NCBI GenBank assembly: GCA_037134755.1 | Contig: JBAXLO010000181.1 | Location: forward strand, 1-9,651 | From: JBAXLO01 sp037134755 | GTDB lineage: Bacteria > Bacteroidota > Bacteroidia > Bacteroidales > JACABE01 | Direction: 5' to 3' | Length of the DNA stretch: 9,651 nt | Part shown: positions 7,306 to 9,651 of the stretch, one piece after another | How the letters are laid out: each line of letters opens with the position of its first letter | How positions within the stretch are numbered: position 1 is the first letter of the stretch | Notes under the pieces: model-generated | The model's input: the letters and a program-made list of their open reading frames with translations, nothing else | Told to the model about the DNA's origin: nothing | Databases searched by the model: none | Made by a program: the position numbers and the translations under genes

Positions 7306-7944
7306 TTAATTATTAGGTGTTCCGGCATTATACCATTTCGCTATTTGTGTGATTTTACAATCTGATAATTTTGCTGTTGGTGGCTTAGGCATTGGATTGC
7401 CGCTTGAGTCAGTAATATCTTGAACAATATTATAAGCTGCATCCGAAATTTCTTGCCAATTAGTATAAGGTTTGCTGCTACCTGTTCCATGACAACCCCA
7501 GCAATTTCTTTTGATAATAGGCAATACAGCACCACTATATGTATAGATACTAGTGTCGCATGCACATGTATTATTGGGCGCTCCTTGCTTTATCCATCCA
7601 TAGATAAGCGTAACTTCTTCCAAATTTAAAAATGAATGTGGCTTAGGTGGCATTGAACTTCCTATACAAGTAGTATATAATCTGCTAGCTTGAGGATCGC
7701 CTGCTTTTACAAGCTTCATAATGTCAGCATAAGTACTTAGGTTAGGGTTTTGACTACCTGAATGACATCCGCTGTAAGCACAATTAGATTGTATTAGCGG
7801 AAGCACATCGTCAGAAAAACAAATGCCTGCAGGTATTGTGCTTTCGTCAATGATTGGAGGTGTTGAGTCGTGTTTGCACGAAATAATAACTACCATGCTT
7901 ATTGCAGCTATTATACTAAATAAGGATAGAATCTTTTTTGACAT
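7306..7944 (-). CDS. Two-module cytochrome c-like lipoprotein with one CX4CH and one CXXCH heme site
   Basis: This is a 212-residue lipoprotein (lipobox IISC, lipidated Cys at 23) made of two tandem cytochrome c-like modules. Module 1 (about 40-125) carries CAYSGCH at 55-61, a CX4CH site with four instead of two residues between the cysteines, and a likely distal ligand Met98 (SSMPPKPH). Module 2 (about 127-212) carries the ordinary CWGCH at 148-152 and Met185 (GNPMPKPP). The modules end in GAPNN (121-125) and GTPNN (208-212). Each also has an extra Cys pair placed alike (C42/C93 and C129/C196) that could form a disulfide. The spacing variant is reminiscent of the CX4CH sites of some multiheme cytochromes c3, and CAxSGCH-like sites recur in Bacteroidota proteins of this type. 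The likely role is envelope electron transfer. It is the first gene of the cluster, with its start at ATG 7944, and I found no TAnnTTTG promoter match just upstream. Confidence 0.85.
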   Translation of the reverse strand: MSKKILSLFSIIAAISMVVIISCKHDSTPPIIDESTIPAGICFSDDVLPLIQSNCAYSGCHSGSQNPNLSTYADIMKLVKAGDPQASRLYTTCIGSSMPPKPHSFLNLEEVTLIYGWIKQGAPNNTCACDTSIYTYSGAVLPIIKRNCWGCHGTGSSKPYTNWQEISDAAYNIVQDITDSSGNPMPKPPTAKLSDCKITQIAKWYNAGTPNN

Positions 7945-8065
7945 ACTAAATGTTTTTTTTGATAAATAAGATACTCATTGAAAAAAAATTATTTTATAAT
8001 TGGGATTATTCTTTTAACTTAATAATCACGTAAGGGAAACAATATAGTTTTAAAAAGGTTAATGC

Positions 8066-8102
8066 AAAATCCTTATTTAGAACCGTTCTAAATAAGGATT
8101 TT
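8066..8102. promoter_or_regulatory. Perfect 18-bp inverted repeat upstream of the cytochrome genes (terminator or operator)
   Basis: AAAATCCTTATTTAGAAC (8066-8083) is the exact reverse complement of GTTCTAAATAAGGATTTT (8085-8102), with a single C at the centre. As RNA it would fold into a stem of about 15 bp with a 7-nt loop, ending in a four-T run on either strand. It lies 125 bases past the stop of the 324-residue protein gene and 122 bases before the first cytochrome gene, both on the minus strand. The simplest reading is a terminator of the upstream gene. The tight dyad TTTAGAAC-C-GTTCTAAA would also suit a dimeric repressor site controlling the cytochrome genes. Confidence 0.6.
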
Positions 8103-8146
8103 AGATATTTTGCTATTTATTAGGCGTTTATTTATAAACAGCTGTA

Positions 8147-8181
8147 AATGTTTAAATAATTTTTAACTTTTTTTAAACATT
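8147..8181. repeat. 10-bp inverted repeat just after the 324-residue protein gene
   Basis: AATGTTTAAA (8147-8156) and TTTAAACATT (8172-8181) are perfect reverse complements separated by 15 AT-rich bases. Being almost pure A/T, the stem is weak. It lies 45 bases past the stop codon at 8227 and may assist termination. It may also be a chance feature of the AT-rich intergenic region. Apart from this and the stronger palindrome at 8066-8102, the 282-bp gap 7945-8226 shows no gene and no recognisable RNA. Confidence 0.3.
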
Positions 8182-8226
8182 CATTGAACGAAATTATATT
8201 CTGCGTAAGCAAAAGAAAAAGTGCTT

Positions 8227-9201
8227 TTATTTCATGGTGATAACCAGCATTCCTTCTTCGTCCGAATCATTATAAAGCATGATGTATGCATTATTTTCGG
8301 CACCTAGCTGTCCCATTTTAAATTCGTTTATTTCTTTTTCGCCTATATTGCAAGTAGTATTTGGAATTTTATCAACTGTTGGTGTAATTACACTATCCGA
8401 GAAGAGTTTAAAACTAGTGCCAAGATATGCACGTACTTTTATAACACTTTTTTTAGTATGATTTAAAGGGAGGGTAATTAATTTATGTGCTCCTATATAA
8501 TACTGAAATTCATTAACCTTTAGTTTGATTTCGCCTGTTGATTGTTTGGTATGCATTTCTTCCAAATCAAAAAAGCCATCAGTTTTTAAAGGTTCATTTC
8601 TATGAAAATACATACATTTACCTAATAAACCAAACAACTCATCAGCAACAAAATCCTGATTTTTTTTAAGATTAGTCGATGCCTTGTACAATGCTTTTAA
8701 ATCGGCATCTTTTAATTTCAAACCATCATCCAATTTTTTATGGAAAACCACAGCCATATCCATAACTGTATCAACCAATGGATACACTTTAGTTCTTTCT
8801 ACAAAAGCCTGAACTTCCAATACCTTTCCTTCTTCGGTTGTGGGTGTATAAAACCCTGATAACTTATCAGGAAACATTTTTGCCCATTCGATGGTTGTAT
8901 TTAGATAGTGCTGTTGCACACCCATATCCCACAAATGCACTTGTGCCGACTCTTCTCTTAATATGGCAGCAAAAGCCTCTACCGAACCTTCGGATGGACC
9001 TCTGGCGGCAAGCCATAAGGCATATAAGGCATCATAGTCGTCAGCTATCGGCAAAAGTATATTGTACATTGCCAAATACTCAGGATCATCGTCCTTAGCT
9101 GTCTTTAAAGCGTTCAATGTAAAATGCATTATTACTACAAATTTCACAAATGAACTGTTGTGATGCGATTTAAAAGGATTATTTGAATAAGGCCAACTCA
9201 T
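8227..9201 (-). CDS. Unrecognised 324-residue protein, helical N-terminal half and beta-rich C-terminal half
   Basis: I do not recognise this family. The protein has no signal peptide, lipobox or membrane segment, so it is probably cytosolic. It begins MSWPYSNNPFKSHHNSS. Residues about 30-200 look mostly helical, with charged amphipathic stretches such as LKKNQDFVADELFGLLGKCM. A DGFFDLEEMHTKQSTGEI linker follows, and the last 110 residues alternate as beta strands (KLKVNEFQYYIGAHKLITL, KSVIKVRAYLG, NAYIMLYND, GMLVITMK). It has only two cysteines, both in the second half. An internal Met at residue 25 is an alternative start, but the upstream frame is well formed and the ATG at 9201 suits the leader. 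It is monocistronic as far as seen: a TAnnTTTG match lies about 67 bases upstream and an inverted repeat lies downstream. The ordinary composition and long open frame support a real gene. No function is assigned. Confidence 0.8.
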   Translation of the reverse strand: MSWPYSNNPFKSHHNSSFVKFVVIMHFTLNALKTAKDDDPEYLAMYNILLPIADDYDALYALWLAARGPSEGSVEAFAAILREESAQVHLWDMGVQQHYLNTTIEWAKMFPDKLSGFYTPTTEEGKVLEVQAFVERTKVYPLVDTVMDMAVVFHKKLDDGLKLKDADLKALYKASTNLKKNQDFVADELFGLLGKCMYFHRNEPLKTDGFFDLEEMHTKQSTGEIKLKVNEFQYYIGAHKLITLPLNHTKKSVIKVRAYLGTSFKLFSDSVITPTVDKIPNTTCNIGEKEINEFKMGQLGAENNAYIMLYNDSDEEGMLVITMK

Positions 9202-9267
9202 GATTTTATTTTGTTTTATTTATAAATTTATGAAAATATATTTTTAAAATGATGTCTATAAAAAAAA

Positions 9268-9275
9268 CAAAATTA
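9268..9275 (-). promoter_or_regulatory. Putative -7 promoter element for the 324-residue protein gene
   Basis: On the minus strand 9275-9268 reads TAATTTTG, an exact match to the Bacteroidota TAnnTTTG -7 consensus, in a position that would give an untranslated leader of about 60 bases before ATG 9201. A TTG at 9292-9290 lies 14 bases further upstream, the same short gap as at the flavin reductase-like gene. In AT-rich DNA such matches arise by chance, so confidence is limited. Confidence 0.3.
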
Positions 9276-9375
9276 CTAAATATTTTTAACAATCTAACTA
9301 ATTATTTTCCAAAAGGTTTTTATTTTATAGCTAATCGTTTAACAGGGTACATTCTATCTATTAAAAATAAATTTT

Positions 9376-9409
9376 GTAAAAGATATTTATAGAAAATCTT
9401 TTACTTTTT
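9376..9409 (+). terminator. AT-rich hairpin followed by a T-run in the right-hand intergenic region
   Basis: GTAAAAGAT (9376-9384) and ATCTTTTAC (9396-9404) are perfect reverse complements around an 11-nt loop, followed at once by five T residues (9405-9409). This has the form of a plus-strand terminator, but the stem has few G/C pairs and no plus-strand gene ends nearby. Nothing else recognisable was seen in 9202-9479 except the possible promoter element at 9268-9275. Confidence 0.3.
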
Positions 9410-9479
9410 AAAAATAAGAAATAATTAGATTGAAATTAAAACTCCAATTTCGTAACTGCCTGATCGAACTTATGGGTGA

Positions 9480-9651
9480 AGTGTGTACAAATATTCCCTT
9501 CCTAAAATAAGTCTATTTGTGGTGTGTACAAATATTCCCTTCCTAAAATAAGTCTATTTGTGGTGTGTACAAATATTCCCTTCCTAAAATAAGTCTATTT
9601 GTAGTGTGTACAAATATTCCCTTCCTAAAATAAGTCTATTTGTAGTGTGTA
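9480..9651. repeat. Tandem array of a 41-bp non-coding unit (four full copies plus a partial fifth, running off the window)
   Basis: Units begin at 9481, 9522, 9563, 9604 and 9645 (cut off), an exact 41-bp period. Each starts GTGTGTACAAAT, has TTCCCTTCCTAAAATAAG in the middle and ends TCTATTTGT plus a final G (units 1-2) or A (units 3-4). That last base is the only difference among the four full copies. ACAAATA and TATTTGT near the two ends of each unit are reverse complements (9487-9493 and 9514-9520 in unit 1), so every unit can form a hairpin with a loop of about 20 bases. A TGTACA palindrome is also present. Because 41 is not a multiple of three and each unit has stop codons on both strands, the array cannot be translated through. 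There is no variable spacer, so it is not a CRISPR array. The left border is sharp at about 9480. The array's full extent and its function are unknown. Confidence 0.95.

Noticed and set aside
7771..7782. Frameshift or sequencing error as the cause of the CX4CH spacing in the two-heme protein
   Set aside because: The two extra residues do not shift the frame. The flanking module aligns well with its sister copies, and CAxSGCH-type sites are known in similar Bacteroidota proteins.
7945..8226. Riboswitch, tRNA or other structured RNA in the intergenic gap
   Set aside because: Only simple inverted repeats were seen. There is no cloverleaf, conserved riboswitch core or small open frame.
9480..9651. 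CRISPR array
   Set aside because: The full 41-bp period is conserved in every copy, leaving no variable spacer. No cas gene is in the window.

Overview
The window looks like chromosomal DNA from a member of the Bacteroidota. It is AT-rich. The large secreted protease ends in a type IX secretion (T9SS type A) sorting domain with a YPNP motif. Several proteins belong to families common in this phylum: a DUF5777-type beta-barrel, YceI, a tRNA_anti-like OB-fold protein and small cytochrome c-like lipoproteins. One promoter -7 element matches the Bacteroidota consensus TAnnTTTG. No Shine-Dalgarno sites stand out. Genus and species cannot be read from this sequence.

Layout. Positions 1-70 hold an imperfect palindromic intergenic repeat. 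Two plus-strand genes follow: a flavin reductase-like (flavoredoxin-type) protein at 177-773, and a 1257-residue secreted M4 (thermolysin-type) metalloprotease with PKD, CUB and Ig-like modules at 872-4645, closed by a strong hairpin at 4673-4703. A second terminator, on the opposite strand at 4770-4795, separates it from a convergent minus-strand cluster. Read in the direction of transcription (from 7944 down to 4824), the cluster encodes a lipoprotein with two c-type heme modules (one with an unusual CX4CH site), a one-heme lipoprotein of the same module family, a membrane-anchored OB-fold protein, a secreted YceI-family protein and a DUF5777-type outer-membrane beta-barrel. Further upstream, also on the minus strand, is a 324-residue protein I do not recognise (8227-9201). 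A perfect 18-bp inverted repeat at 8066-8102 lies between it and the cytochrome genes. The right edge (9480-9651, running off the window) is a near-perfect tandem array of a 41-bp non-coding unit with an internal inverted repeat.

How the genes may work together. The five minus-strand genes encode only envelope proteins. The first two contain three homologous monoheme modules, each ending in G(A/T)PNN. A reasonable inference is an envelope redox module: lipid-anchored periplasmic or surface cytochromes, a small YceI carrier-like protein and an outer-membrane barrel. No catalytic oxidoreductase is present in the window, so the electron donor and acceptor cannot be named. The protease is a free-standing secreted degradative enzyme. 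The flavin reductase-like protein is probably cytosolic and has no clear functional link to its neighbours. The most unusual items are the 41-bp array, the three-module cytochrome pair next to a barrel gene, and the unrecognised 324-residue protein.
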